NCBI GenBank assembly: GCA_963573385.1 | Contig: CAUYLG010044582.1 | Span: forward strand, 1 to 64,000 | Direction: 5' to 3' | Source: Cacajao melanocephalus | Lineage: Eukaryota; Chordata; Mammalia; Primates; Pitheciidae | Length of the DNA: 64,000 nt | Shown here: positions 38,573-50,522 of the stretch, in pieces | How positions within the stretch are numbered: the stretch's first letter is position 1 | Layout: every line of letters begins with the position of its first letter | Notes under the pieces: model-generated | Told to the model about the DNA's origin: nothing | Seen by the model: the letters and a program-made list of their open reading frames with translations, nothing else | Database searches by the model: none | Program-made: the position numbers and the translations under genes

Positions 38573-39138
38573 CAAACAAGCCTTTCATAATTTTCATAGA
38601 AAACAAGCTATTTTTGCCTTCTATTAAGAAAGCACAATGCAATCTTGAGAGGGTACAAGGGGATGAACATGAACAGAATACATGATATGACACAATGGAA
38701 AAAAAAATCTTTGTTGAATGAGCAAAGGAATAAACTTATGAAAAAGACATGGATTACCTTCTATGGTCAGACATGCCATTGGTCAGTGGGTATAAAATAA
38801 TGTGTAACCCCTGAACTTAAGGGAAAAAAAAAAGTCTAAAGTGGGAAACAGACAAATATAGAGAGAGTGTAGCATTGATAGAATATTATAAAGGGTTATA
38901 TTTAATTCTATGATATCCAAGATGAAAAGAGTATAAAACTTGGTATCATAGCCGGTCATTCTAAATAACTGTTGTATGATCTAGGGTGTTAAAGAATGTG
39001 GTGGAATATACAGATGAAATTGAGGGAGAATGTTTTCGAGACAGTAGACAGCATGTAAAAATACTTCAGAGTACTCTAAAACAATTGTGTTCAAGGACAC
39101 TTAAAGTATTTGATATTAATGAAGACAGTGCCCCCACT
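38573..39138. other. Spacer with an L1-tail-like scrap
   Basis: No gene. At 38796-38832, gtaacccctgaacttaaggg followed by a run of A resembles another L1 3' end, of about 40-70 bp. The rest is not recognised. Confidence 0.4.
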
Positions 39139-39533
39139 TGCACTTTCTTACCTCCTTATTGCTCTCTCCCAAACTCTCCATGGAGAGTAATAAGGAGGTA
39201 AGAAAAATGACCAAAAAGCTGTACTGAGTCTAGAACATTTTCTCATATGTCATTCCAGATATGTTCACTTATGTTATACCAGTGTGTCCCAAACAATTCT
39301 GTGGAAATTATTAATGGATAATCCTATTAAATCAAATGAAGGTAAAAAATTAAAATAATTCTGTAGTTAAATAAAAGTGGGAACATCTGCTTAAAGGAGG
39401 TAAGGTTTCTTCAATGCAGAATTTCTCAGAGAGCTTAATATACTATACATTATAAATCTTAAGTCAAATAAATGGAAGAAACGTTTCCAAAATGCATATC
39501 ACCATTAAAAAACGCATTTTGAGCATGTAGATT
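39139..39533 (+). repeat. Local direct duplication, copy B (about 395 bp)
   Basis: It is the partner of 37470-37864, 1669 bp downstream and in the same orientation. The separation includes the 572-bp L1 insertion with its duplicated site, so the two copies were about 1.1 kb apart, start to start, before that insertion if it came later. Confidence 0.9.
39144..39205. repeat. Near-perfect hairpin in copy B
   Basis: The 23-bp arms, 39144-39166 and 39183-39205, pair with one mismatch (G-T type) around a 16-nt loop. The loop side holds a second small palindrome, ctccatggag. Confidence 0.92.
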
Positions 39534-40964
39534 AATAATCTAAGAGTTCTAGGGCTCTATGGAGCTCCATTTAGGAAATGCTGTTCTATAGGCCATAAAA
39601 ATCATATCATATATCAAATCATATCTATCTGCCTACCTATCATTTATCATATAAAACTGTTGACAGTGTACAATATGATTTGTCTTAAAAGATTATTTGC
39701 CAGCTTATTGTAATATTTCAAGTCTATGTTTTCTACAGAACACTACTTCCTTGAATAAATTAAGGACTATAAGAAACAACAAAAAGTGTTTCATATTTAA
39801 GTCAGTTATGAAAAGATGGGATGAAGGATTTTGTTACTGCAGTTCTTCTCAAAGTGAGATGGATTACCCAAGAGAAAGGGAATCACTGGTGGAGGGAGAG
39901 CTTGGATGAGGGGAAGTGAATTGTATAAAAGTGGAGGGTCTATACGGTTAGGTTGTTCTCCAAAGGAGGGACCCTTTGATATACAAAACTTTGAAGAAAG
40001 CAAAACTGTGGTCAATAATCCTGTGATCTTTGGTCTATTGCAGTTTAGACCAGTAGGATCTTGCCTGGCCTCATTTAGATGGTACACAGAGATAAGACTC
40101 CGACTATTTAAGTTGTTTTAAAGAATTTTGAGAAAGAAGTTAAACATGAATGCTTTAAAATAAATGGCTACCAACTGGATAGATCTTGCAATAAAGGCTG
40201 ACAAGAGAATGAAATATGGGCTGAAAGACAGTGCAATTTGGTTGATTTGTAACTGGTTGAAGGACTGTACCCAAAGTGTGTTTATTCATTCTTTCATTTG
40301 TTCATCATTCATCGATCCGCAAGGAAAATGAACAGGTGCTTCACAAAAGACATACTCTAATGACCAGAAAACATATAGACAAAACATTTAACCTTACTGT
40401 TGGCTGCACATCCTATATTCTTGAACAAGTCAGTTCTTTCCTACCAGAATCTGTACCACTCTGTCTTACTCCCACTCCCAAGGACTGCTACATTAGGGAA
40501 GGAGAAACATTGTTTCTGAGCAGGAACATTCGAAATAACAATTTGGCCCTAACACTGAGGTTGGGGTGTGTGTGTGTGTGTGTGTGTGTGTCTGTCTGTC
40601 TGTCAAAAAGTTAAGGGATATTTAGGAGCCATGTATTTTTGGAATGGTGTATCTGATGCAATATGTGGGGTTTAGAGCTACAACCCAATTGGAAAGTGTC
40701 ATCATTTTAGGGAGATTAAGTAAAGGAAAGACTGTATTTTAAAAAGTGCCTAAATATACCTTATAACAAGGAAAATAAAGATATTTAAAAAATCCTTTCA
40801 GTTTACAGACTCACCAGTGCTAGAATTTCTGCTTAAGGCAAGTAATGAAAGTCTGCATCTTCTTGGACTTACCCTTTAAACATATATCTCTTTTGCGGAC
40901 TTATCAGAAAGTGGTTTTATGACCTCAGTAATCACTGAACAAGGATTCAAAGATTCAGGGTACT
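39534..40964. other. No recognised gene; GT/CTGT microsatellite inside
   Basis: A GT run passing into CTGT units lies at about 40566-40602. Otherwise I see no gene. The 112-residue plus frame ending in this run is a chance frame. Confidence 0.45.
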
Positions 40965-41500
40965 CTTTCTCACTATTAATTCAAAAAATGCAAATTAAAA
41001 CAGCAAGCTACCTTTTTGGTCTATTAAATTGGCAAATATTTAAAATGAAGATATTATACAGTGTTGATGAGGGTGTGGGGGCATAGATACGCTCATACTG
41101 CTGGTAGGAGTGTAAATTAGCTCAATCATTTTGAAGAGTAATTTGACAAGCTGTATCAAAAGCTTAAAAAAAAACCCATGAGGCATTCCACTTCTAAGAA
41201 TTTATCCTAATAGGATAATTTTAGGTATGCTCAAATATTTATCTATATGCATATTCATTGAAACATTGTTTAATAGAAGAAAAATTGGAAATAAGCTAAA
41301 TGCTCAATAATAAATGTTTGAATAAATTTTGTTACATCTGCAGAGTGAAATATGTGAACTCTTTGAAATGCTGCTATACAATCATGACTAGGGGAGAAAT
41401 AAAACAAAATGGGCCGATTATAAGAGATTTAAGGAAAAAATCAACCATGTTCCATATTAAGACTTTGGATACTGATTTAACAAACCAACTCTAAGACAGT
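40965..41500 (+). mobile_element. Old L1M fragment
   Basis: Phrases follow old L1 ORF2/3' UTR order: aaaaatgcaaattaaaacag, gtctattaaattggcaaata, tactgctggtaggagtgtaa, aagagtaatttgacaagctg, cacttctaagaatttatcct, cattgaaacattgtttaata, gaaataagctaaatgctcaa. Confidence 0.75.
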
Positions 41501-43079
41501 CACTGTGAGGCAATCAGGAAAATTTATACACTGACTGGATGTTTTATTATGTTAAGGAATTATTTTAAATATTCTGGGGTGATAATGGTATTGTGACGTG
41601 TGCCTTTAAAAAATGTCATCTTTTAGCAATACATACTGAAGTATTTCCTAGTGAAATAATACCTAGAATCTGCTTTCCAAGAGCCCAGTACAGGGAGTGG
41701 GAAGGCTTATGGGTATGTAGATAAAACACAATTGGCCAAATGTTGATAATTATTGAAATTAGGTGATAGGTAGATAAGGATTTATTAACGCCTTTATACC
41801 TACGGTGTATGTGCTTTCAATTTTCATAATGAGAAATAAAGATAATTTTGTTCCTGAATAATTGTATAAAATATTTTTATGATATTCATATGTGTTTAAA
41901 AATATGTCAAACAAAATATATTGTACAACCCAATACTTTCATACAGGAGATCTACATATATGATGTCTGTTCAAATATATATATGTTGAATGAAATGATA
42001 GACTCTTGACTTTTTTTCCCACATGACTGTTTCCATATGGCTGAGACAAGAAAATACTCTTGAAGAAGCTTTGTCTAAGTACTAGTTAGAGAAAAGATTA
42101 CAGTGGACATTAAATGAAGATTCACTGGAGAACTATTGAAGGTTTAATCTAATGTATGAAGTTTAAAAACCAAAAATTTTCAACAATTCTTTTCAAATTT
42201 CACTTATTTCAAATAAAATAATACAAATTCTGAAAGATAACTTTTTAAAAATACGCCATCAGCATAACTGTATTTATTTGAAAGATGGAGATATCAGAGC
42301 ACCAAGAAGTGACAGTTATTCAATCTCCAGAATGTGACAAATCTAGGCTGTGGGAACTATGGTGGTGATGACCATATCTTCAGCCAATGTGTTTGAGAGA
42401 GGGGCATTCAATAACACACAGGTAGCAGCAAAGACGAGATGAGTAAGGGGAAAGCTGAAATTGTTTAACGTAATTTTCATGATGCCCTAGCTCTATGTTA
42501 CGTGAGTTAATAAAAGCTCATGTTAAATCATGTTTTTATAAATTTCAATGTGTTTAAAAAAATCAGAGTAAATACATAGGCCCATAGAATATATTACATC
42601 CAATATCCTATCACAGTGGTTTAGTTTTCCATAATAAATAATTTTAGGGGCTAATCTCCCTACATATCTCTGCCTAAATTGGCTAATAACTTTTCTGAAC
42701 TTTATTTTTCTAATTTGTAAAAGATGTTCATAAAAGTATATAAAACTGGATTTATTTAAATGTAAGTTATATATAGTTTATGTAAAATCCCTTAGCACAA
42801 TGCCTGATGTTCTTTCTCTTCTTTCTTGATCTTCCTTTACTTCCTTTCTCCTGTTTTTCCTTTTATCCTTCTTTCTTTCATATCAGAAATTTATCTTGTG
42901 GTAAAATGCCTTTACCATAGAATAACCTGATATATAATTTTTTTAAAGCCTCTGACAAAAAGAAAGGCATGTACTCAACAAATAAAATACAGAATATTTA
43001 CTTTGTGGAAGAAAATTAGATTCCTTCCTTGCATAATATAGCAAAATAATATCCAAAGGATCTAAGACTTAAATATTTT
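41501..43079. other. No recognised gene
   Basis: It may include further L1M scraps (41740-41870) and a weak MIR-like block near 42690-42815. No coding signal. Confidence 0.4.
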
Positions 43080-43239
43080 AAAAAATTTAAAATACTGCAA
43101 AATATTGCAATATTTGATAGTAAGAGAGGAAATTTAAAAGGCATCTGAACAGAACTGCCTTTAAAACTTGCAGAATGTTTACGTAGATTTTTGACTGCAT
43201 AAAAATCTGCATGCTCAGTTATTTTGGACACCAGTCCTC

Positions 43240-44230
43240 AGAAGTTCTTCCTCCCACATTTCAAAGTTTGCAAAGTTGTTTGCATCCAAACCCCTCTTCT
43301 AAAATGGCAGTTTATCTGGAATTGTTCACAGAGTTTTAGTATCATTCAAAATAGTTAATTCCAGCCCTTGATTCAGAAGATCTGCTTCATTCATGTGGCC
43401 AAAAATATCTTCCAAGGATTCTATGAATAAATCTCTCTTCATAAGTGTTCTGAGAATGGGCTTTCCCTTCACTCACAAAAAGCAAAAAATGTTTCCTGAA
43501 GTTCATTGAAGTACTCTAAGTATTTTTTTTTCCCCTAGGAAGCCAGTAGAATTCTGTGTAGCAGAGAAGAACTTAGTTTTAGATTTTGACTTAAAAAAAA
43601 AAAGCCTATAAATAGTCAGTAATTTAAGACCCTGGCTTTGATAAGTCTCATCAACCTGCACGGTCTTATCCACTAATTCAACCAGGACTATGGAAGAGAT
43701 TTTGTGGACCCTGAACACTGATATATGAAACAGTGAGTCAAGCTGAATTACGTGTCTCCATTCTTCTCCAGCATAATAGCAGTGCATTGCTGTCAATAAC
43801 TAAATTTGCTCCATATGTGCCCCAATAAATGAAATTTTTCTGCCAGTTGGAGTTTAGTTCGCAAGGAATGTTTTCCATAATTCAGACATGTAAAAAACCT
43901 ATTCAGTTTTCAAAAGACCTCTTGATATATTAAAACCAGGGACTTGCTGCCCTTAGAATCGTCCATAGTTTTTATCAATTGTATATTAATCATGGACAAT
44001 GGGGCTGCCAATCTTCCAGTACCTGCTAAATGGTTTTGAAAGGACGTCACTGATTCTGAACAGCTATGGAAGAACTGACTCAGTTTTCTTCGTTCTGACC
44101 AAAGAGATAGCTCCAAGATATCTATAGCATGTGGTTTTAATAAACTTCAATATTCATTTGTTTAGCTTGGCAATGTGGTAAGAGACCTTATAGATTGTTT
44201 CAAGATAAAACTTTTGTGTTGCAGAAATTT
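43240..44230 (-). pseudogene. hAT-superfamily transposase fossil
   Basis: On the minus strand, over about 330 codons broken by stops and frameshifts, blocks appear in the order of hAT transposases of the type later domesticated as ZBED, FAM200, SCAND3 and EPM2AIP1. They are IYKVSYHIAKLNK (44160-44200), LKPHAIDI (44110-44135), GRLAAPLS to MDDSK (43945-44020), WSK and TAIMLEKNGDT (43780-43840), LTHCFI (43725-43742), KTVQ (about 43660), TEFYWLPRGKKILRVL (43511-43558), and SLEDIFGHMNEADLLNQG (43365-43420), then KRGLDANNFANFEMWEEE. The family reads HTEVRWLSRGK-type, THCF-type and DIF-HLNELNLSLQG-type motifs at these places. I see no BED finger upstream and no clear dimerisation domain downstream. 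It is not functional. The parent element name is not assigned. Confidence 0.72.
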
Positions 44231-44779
44231 GAGTATCAGTACATTTCAACCTCTTAAAATCCAGGTTGGAGCTCATGGAAAATATGTAAACTCTCTTCTT
44301 CCTCTTTTAGATAGAAGAAAGTACAGCAGTATTTTAGATCTGTACAGTCTATGCTGCTTCTGCTGCAAACTTGCCTTGTGAAAACTACCATCATTCAATG
44401 TCCCAATACACCAACATTCTGATTAAAAATGAGAAATGTACAGTATTTCTAGCTTAAGACAGACTTGTTATCAACAAAGGTAATAACCATAATTATAAAG
44501 ACAGGGTATGTTTTTATTGATTCCTAACAATGAGAAGATATATCAGGCATTAGAATAATGCAATGTTAGTGATTCTATGTTCTCTAATCATGCAGAGCAT
44601 AATCTTAAGTTTTAATTTGTTTGATACCAAATATTCACTAATTATCTAATTTTATGTGGACCAAGAGTCTTTTCTTATACCTAGTGGTTGAGAATCTTTC
44701 AACTGACATTACACCTATTTGTAAATATGCATAACTCTGTCAAGTTTTAATTCTGGACTCTGATGTCCTAGATGGCTTT
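44231..44779. other. No recognised feature
   Basis: No gene seen upstream of the hAT fossil. I looked for a BED zinc finger on the minus strand here and did not find one. Confidence 0.5.
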
Positions 44780-44905
44780 AATTGGGCTTTATTCTGGTGT
44801 CCGATCCAACACACAAGCTCTGAATCACAGCAAGTGTCAACAAGTGTTTGCTATGTTGAATTGAATCTTAGTGCAAAAAAAAAAAAAATGAGAAGGCTTC
44901 CAAAA
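44780..44905 (+). repeat. Ancient repeat or duplication, related to 48635-48720
   Basis: tattctggtgtccgat, agctctgaatcacagcaagt and gtgtttgctatgttgaattg reappear near 48641-48720 with changes. The tail resembles L2, but the shared gctctgaatca is not part of the L2 tail as I know it. An A-run (about 44875-44889) follows. Confidence 0.6.
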
Positions 44906-45105
44906 TGATCATGAAGGCAGCCTAGTTTTTCATTTTCTCATTTCTCTAGAAAACTTAAATGCATAGAAGATGAAATGAGTCTCATTTTCTGTAAAATTAA
45001 AATATATATAAAATTTGTAAACTCAATTATTGTTAAGTACTTTTAAAAGCAGTGGGATCAGCAGAGACAGGCCATACTTGTGCCTTTTGTGGGAAGGAGA
45101 GATGA

Positions 45106-45579
<474 letters not shown>

Positions 45580-45601
45580 TAAGAAGTAGCAGATATCACA
45601 C

Positions 45602-45765
45602 AACACCATTAAAGTAATATATAAATATTATAAATTAACACCATTAAAGTGATATATAAATATTATAAATTAAATTATAATTATAAATATTATAATTAAA
45701 TTATAATATTTATAAATATTATGAATTAAATTATAATATTTATAAATATAAATTAAATATAAATT
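45602..45765. repeat. AT-rich array: two 35-bp units then degenerate aaattataat repeats
   Basis: The unit aacaccattaaagtaatata and on (45602-45636) is repeated at 45637-45671 with one change. The rest is built from attataaatatt and ttaaattata pieces. Confidence 0.9.
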
Positions 45766-45869
45766 TAAAATTCAGGGGCAGTGTACTTTAGTGACTACAA
45801 CTGATGTTGTATCAACAAAAATAAGTGATTCATAGGATTAATGGTAGAGACCTAAGAAAGTAATATTTT

Positions 45870-47150
45870 AAAATGCTGGCACATTTCAATAATTACCATT
45901 CTGACTGATGTGAAATGATATCTCACTGTGGTTTTGATTTGCAATTATCTGATGATTAGTGATGACCATTTTTTCATGTTTGTTAGCCATTTGTGTATCT
46001 TCTTTTGAAAGTTGTCTGTTCATGTCCTTTGCCCAGTTTTTAATTTGATTTTTTGTTTTTTGCTTGTTGATTTAAGTTCCTTGTAGATTCTGGATGTCAG
46101 GCCTTTATCAGATGCATAGTCTGCATTTCTCCCATTCTGTAGACTGTTTGTACACTCTGTTGTTTTTAGCTTTTGCTGTGCAGAAGCTCTTTAATTAAAT
46201 TAGGTACTACTTGTATTTTTTCATTTTTGTTCCAATTGCTTTTCGGGACTTAGCCAAAAATTCTTTGCCAAATCCCATGTCAAAAAGGGTATCATCTAGG
46301 TTTCCTTCTAGGATTTTTATAGTTTGAGGACTTATGTTTAAGTGTTTGATCCATCTGTTGTTAACTTTTGTGTAATGTGAGAGGTGAGGTTCCAAATTCA
46401 TTCTTCTGCATATGGCTGGCCAGTTATCTCAGCACCATGTATTGAATAGGAAGTCCTTTTCCCATTGCTTATTTTTGTCAAATTTGCCAGAGATCAGACG
46501 GTTGTACTTGTGTGGGTTTATTTCTGGGTCTCTATTCTGTTTCATTGGCTTTTGTGTCTGTTTTTGTACCAGTAACATGTTGTTTTGGTTACTGTAGCCT
46601 TATAGTATAGTTTGAAGTAAGGTAATGTGATGCCTCCAACTTTATTTATTTATTTGCTTAGAATTGCTGTGGCAATTTGGGCACTTTTTAGGTTCTAAAT
46701 GAATTTTAGAATAAATGTTTCTAATTCTTTGAAAATTCTGATACAGATAACATTGAATCTGCAAATTGCTTTGGGCTGTATGGTTATTTTAACAATACTG
46801 ATTCTTCTAGTCCATGAGCATGGAATATTTTTCCATTTGTGTCCTCTCTGATTGTTTTCGGCAGTATTTTATACTTCTCCTTGTAGAGATGGTTCACCTC
46901 CTTAGATGAATTTCTAGATATTTTATTTTATTTGTAACTATTATAAATGAGATTGTGCTCTTGATTTGGTTCTCAGCCTACGTGATTGCGGTGAATTGAG
47001 TTTTTGATGTGCTACTGGATTCAGTTTGCTAGTATTTTGTTAGTAATTTTTGCATCTATGTTCATCAGGGATATTGGCCTAATGTTTTCTTTTTTCATTG
47101 CATCTATGCCAGATTTTGGTATTAAGATGATGTGGGCTTCATAGAATAAG
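45870..47150 (-). mobile_element. L1 ORF2 fragment (reverse transcriptase end to carboxy end), truncated at both ends
   Basis: The plus strand reads reverse L1 ORF2 for about 1.3 kb: gttcatcagggatattggcc, gtccatgagcatggaatatt, tgttttggttactgtagcct, cttctgcatatggctggcca, ccaaatcccatgtcaaaaag, ttgctgtgcagaagctcttt, cagatgcatagtctgc. The minus frame 46401-46207 keeps TKVNNRWIKHLN and the following residues. The 3' UTR is missing; the fragment stops next to the AT-rich array. Confidence 0.92.
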
Positions 47151-47169
47151 ATTATTTAAATATAAAGGA

Positions 47170-47386
47170 ATAAAAGAGATATAAAAAAGAGATTGTTCTA
47201 TAGCAGCCAGTAGGGTGACCTTTTCTTTCCTTGCATTATCCCTTATCTCTTGAAAGTAAATATTCTAGTGAAAATCTAACTTATTGGTATTCTAAATTAA
47301 AGGAACCAGTTTAACAGCTATACAAATATGTTATTTTTAAAATGTGTAAAATAGCAATAAAAGCTTCCTTACCAAAAAAAAAAAAA
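47170..47386 (+). other. Possible retrocopied transcript 3' end
   Basis: AATAAA (47353-47358) is followed after about 15 nt by a run of A near 47373-47386, as in a processed transcript end. The upstream 180 bp matches nothing I know, and clear target duplications are not seen. It may equally be an old L1 tail. Confidence 0.3.
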
Positions 47387-47696
47387 TAAAGAAAAACAAC
47401 AAACCTAACGCAAAATGTGGCCAGAAAGCAGAAAGAAATGTGTTACTTGATATTCTAATAAGAATCTTAAAATATCAAATGAACAATCTTAGACTATCAA
47501 CAGCAGCTATGAAGGAAAATACTCGGTAGAAGTAAAGAATTCAGGGAAGAGAAGGCCTGCCATCAAAGCTAAGTAACAGAAGGAGATGAAATCAATATTG
47601 GAAAAATATAGCAGAAAAAAAAAAAGAAAAAAAAATGAGAAATGAAGATTAAATTCCAAGGAGCCAAAGGAGATGATAGGTAGAATAAGAAACTCT
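47387..47696. other. A-rich unclassified stretch
   Basis: No gene; A-runs near 47615-47640. Confidence 0.4.
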
Positions 47697-48190
47697 TTTA
47701 TCTGTTACATAACAAACCATCTCAAAGCTTAGTCATCTTAAATAATGAGTTTTTTTTTTTTTTCTCTCTCTCTCTCACAATTTTATGGGCTGGCTGGACA
47801 GTTGTTCTGCTTGGCTTGCCTAAGTTTCTCATGAAGTGGCATCAGCTGTAGGTTTTCTGTGTGCCAAGACCTGCTGGGGTGGCTGGTACAGCCGAGACAT
47901 TGTCTTAGCATGGTCTTTCACCTTTAATGAATCTAGACCAGACTTCACATAACGGTCATGGCAACATTCAGAAAGGACGAGTTCCAATATACAAGTACTT
48001 ATTATTCTCTTGCTTATGTCATATTTTTTGGTATTCCATTTGCAAAAAACAAATCCAAAACAAAATTTAAAAAAAGAAAAGAGAAGAAAGAGATTTAAAA
48101 GGAAAGGAAAGGAAAGAAAAGCCAAAAAATCACATGGCCAAGTCCAGAGTCAAGGTGGAAGAAACCTACTCAGGGCAGTATAGGAAGTAT
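47697..48190 (+). repeat. Ancient LTR-like repeat, copy 1
   Basis: acataacaaaccatctcaaa, gggctggctggacagttgtt, gcttggcttgcctaagtttc, gctggggtggctggtacagc, aatctagaccagacttcaca, cacatggccaagtccagagt. The same theme occurs at 51130-51450. It is a common human repeat type, but I do not assign the family. A T-run with CT units (47749-47777) and an A/G-rich piece (48060-48120) interrupt it. Confidence 0.5.
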
Positions 48191-48245
48191 GATTCACTGA
48201 GAACCATTAATGTAATAATATAATGCAACCTGCAATTTGGTCCTA

Positions 48246-48546
48246 ATTATTTATTTATTTATTTGTTTTTTGAGACAGAGTCTCATTCTGTCCCCCAGAC
48301 TGGAATGTAGTCTCAACCTCTCAGGCTCAAGCAATCCTCCCACCTAAGCTTCCCAATATTTGGGATTATAGAAGCATGTCACAATGCCCAGCAGTTTTTT
48401 GTTTGTCTGTTTGTTTTTAACTTTTGTAGAGATGGGGTCTCACTATGTTGCCCAGACTGGTCTCAAACTCCTGGGTTCAAGTGATCCTTCCAGCCTGGCC
48501 TCCCAAAGTTTTGAGATTGCAGGCATGAGTTACCCACAGCTGGCTC
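48246..48546 (-). repeat. AluJ-like, antisense
   Basis: gagacagagtctcattctgt, ctcaggctcaagcaatcctc, gagatggggtctcactatgt, caaactcctgggttcaagtg, cctcccaaagttttgagatt. The old family and many changes fit AluJ. A TTTA run leads it. Confidence 0.9.
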
Positions 48547-48634
48547 TAATGATTTTATGTTGGAGTACATTCAGGCTCAAAAGCTGTGATTTTGTGCATT
48601 ACATCTGAATACAGAAAATGCTCCTCAGATGCAG

Positions 48635-49020
<386 letters not shown>

Positions 49021-49030
49021 TGAATGGAAT

Positions 49031-49732
49031 GTTAATGACAAAGATATGAAGCCATGGAGAGAGGACTCCTAATACAATCAGCTTCTGTTGATTCAGAGAC
49101 CCATGAACAAAAAGACAAGTTATCTGTTCCCCCTTCCCCCACAGATCCAACATAGAATAGTGGAACAGGAACGGTATAGTCACAATAGACATTCTTACGT
49201 AGAAAGAAAATAAGTTGGAAATTTACAGCAATCACTGGTCCATAACAATTCTGACATCTGAGCACATGTTTTTAGGAATCCTTACTTGTTGAGAGGGAAT
49301 GCTCCTTAATTAAGGCTGGTTCTGCTCCTCTGAAGTTGTTTTCTAATCTATTGTTGCCCATGGCCTTGCTTCTTCCCAATAGACTCTTGGCTCAGTTCTC
49401 TTAGAGATTATTTTTCTTTAAGAAATATAATAGCTGAGTAGTTTTATCAGCCAATTTTCTGTATATAAAAGGATGAAGTCCCAGAGACCTCTTTTTATTT
49501 CAAACTCTCTTCTTTTTAGTCCATACTAACACAACTACCTGAAAAATTCTAATGATTTTTTGTGAGTGTGAGTGGGATTCATCTATAACTCTTTTTAAGA
49601 TAAACCTCACTCTAATTTGGGCATGTTAGTATGCTGTGAGATAATGTTTTAAAAATTTCTAGAAACCCATTTGTTTAGTTGAGAGAGTCTACTAAGAATC
49701 ACTTTTGATCTTTCTGAGGTCTTAAAAAGAGG
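49031..49732. other. No recognised gene
   Basis: No gene; short frames are chance. It includes the continuation of the split ancient repeat. Confidence 0.45.
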
Positions 49733-49989
49733 ACTATGAGCAATGGTTCATTCACAGGCCTCCTGGTACTTTGGGAGGGCAGTGTAAGAGGATCCGTTGA
49801 GGTCAGGAGTTTGAGACCAGCCTGGGTAACATAGCAAGACCTTGTCTTTACAAAATATAAATAACTTGGTGTGGTGGCATGTGCCTTAGTCCTACCTACT
49901 CAGGAGGCTGAGGTGGAAGGATTGCTTGAGCAAAAGAGGTAGAGGCTGCAGTGAGCTATGGTTGTGCCACTGCATTTCAACCTAGGTGA
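49733..49989 (+). repeat. AluJ, main part, interrupted by a solo LTR
   Basis: ggtcaggagtttgagaccag, cctgggtaacatagcaagac, tactcaggaggctgaggtgg, gaggctgcagtgagctatgg, ctgcatttcaacctaggtga. It stops in the last third of the right monomer; the rest resumes at 50480. Confidence 0.9.
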
Positions 49990-50479
49990 TGTTACAGTCT
50001 CACCAGTGGACCACAGTATAGCAGTCTGTCATTGCCTGAGTTAGTACCTAGAGTCCTTTGTTTCATGACCAAGAAAGTTAAGGAGCATGGACACCATGGA
50101 GTGAAAGTTTAATAAGCAAGAGAAGAAAGCTCTCTACTGTGGAGAGGGGACCCAGAAGAGGTTTGCTACTTTACAGTTGAATTCAAAGGCTTTTCTAGAA
50201 AACCAAAGAGGGCTGGGTGTCTCATTTGCATAACATGCAAATTTCTGGTAGCTCCACCCCATCCTCCTAATGAGCATTTGCCCTTAGCTTAAGTTACTCC
50301 GTATTGTTGCTTTGTTCCCCTTACTAGTACATGAGTCAGGGGATGAAATTTTCTTACGCCCACACTGTAAGTTCCCTTATTTGTGCCTGCAGGCTGTTCT
50401 TTTGTTGAAAGAATTCAACTGTGAAACCGCCCTAACTGCCTGCCTGACCAGTTTCTTCCTTTCTTCTCTCTCAGCAACA
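49990..50479 (-). mobile_element. Solo LTR (class I-like) inserted in AluJ
   Basis: This 490-bp block starts TGTTACAG and ends GCAACA on the plus strand, so it has TG/CA ends on either strand. Read on the minus strand it runs TGTTGCTG to TGTAACA, with ATTAAA (50108-50113) in the cttattaaactttcactcc setting usual for class I endogenous retroviral LTRs. GATG occurs at both joints and may be the target duplication, overlapping the LTR end by two bases. No internal genes are present, so it is a solo LTR. The family is not named. Confidence 0.75.
50224..50242. promoter_or_regulatory. Inverted pair of octamer (POU) motifs in solo LTR
   Basis: ATTTGCAT (50224-50231), 3 nt, then ATGCAAAT (50235-50242): two perfect octamer sites forming a palindrome. 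It lies about 110 bp upstream of the LTR polyadenylation signal, where a U3 enhancer or promoter would be. Octamer factors bind this motif; activity here is inference. Confidence 0.6.
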
Positions 50480-50522
50480 GATGTAGACCCCATCTGCAAA
50501 AAAATAAATAAAATAAAAATTT
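50480..50522 (+). repeat. AluJ, resumed 3' end and A tail
   Basis: gatgtagaccccatctgc followed by aaaaaaataaataaaataaa completes the Alu broken at 49989. Confidence 0.85.
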
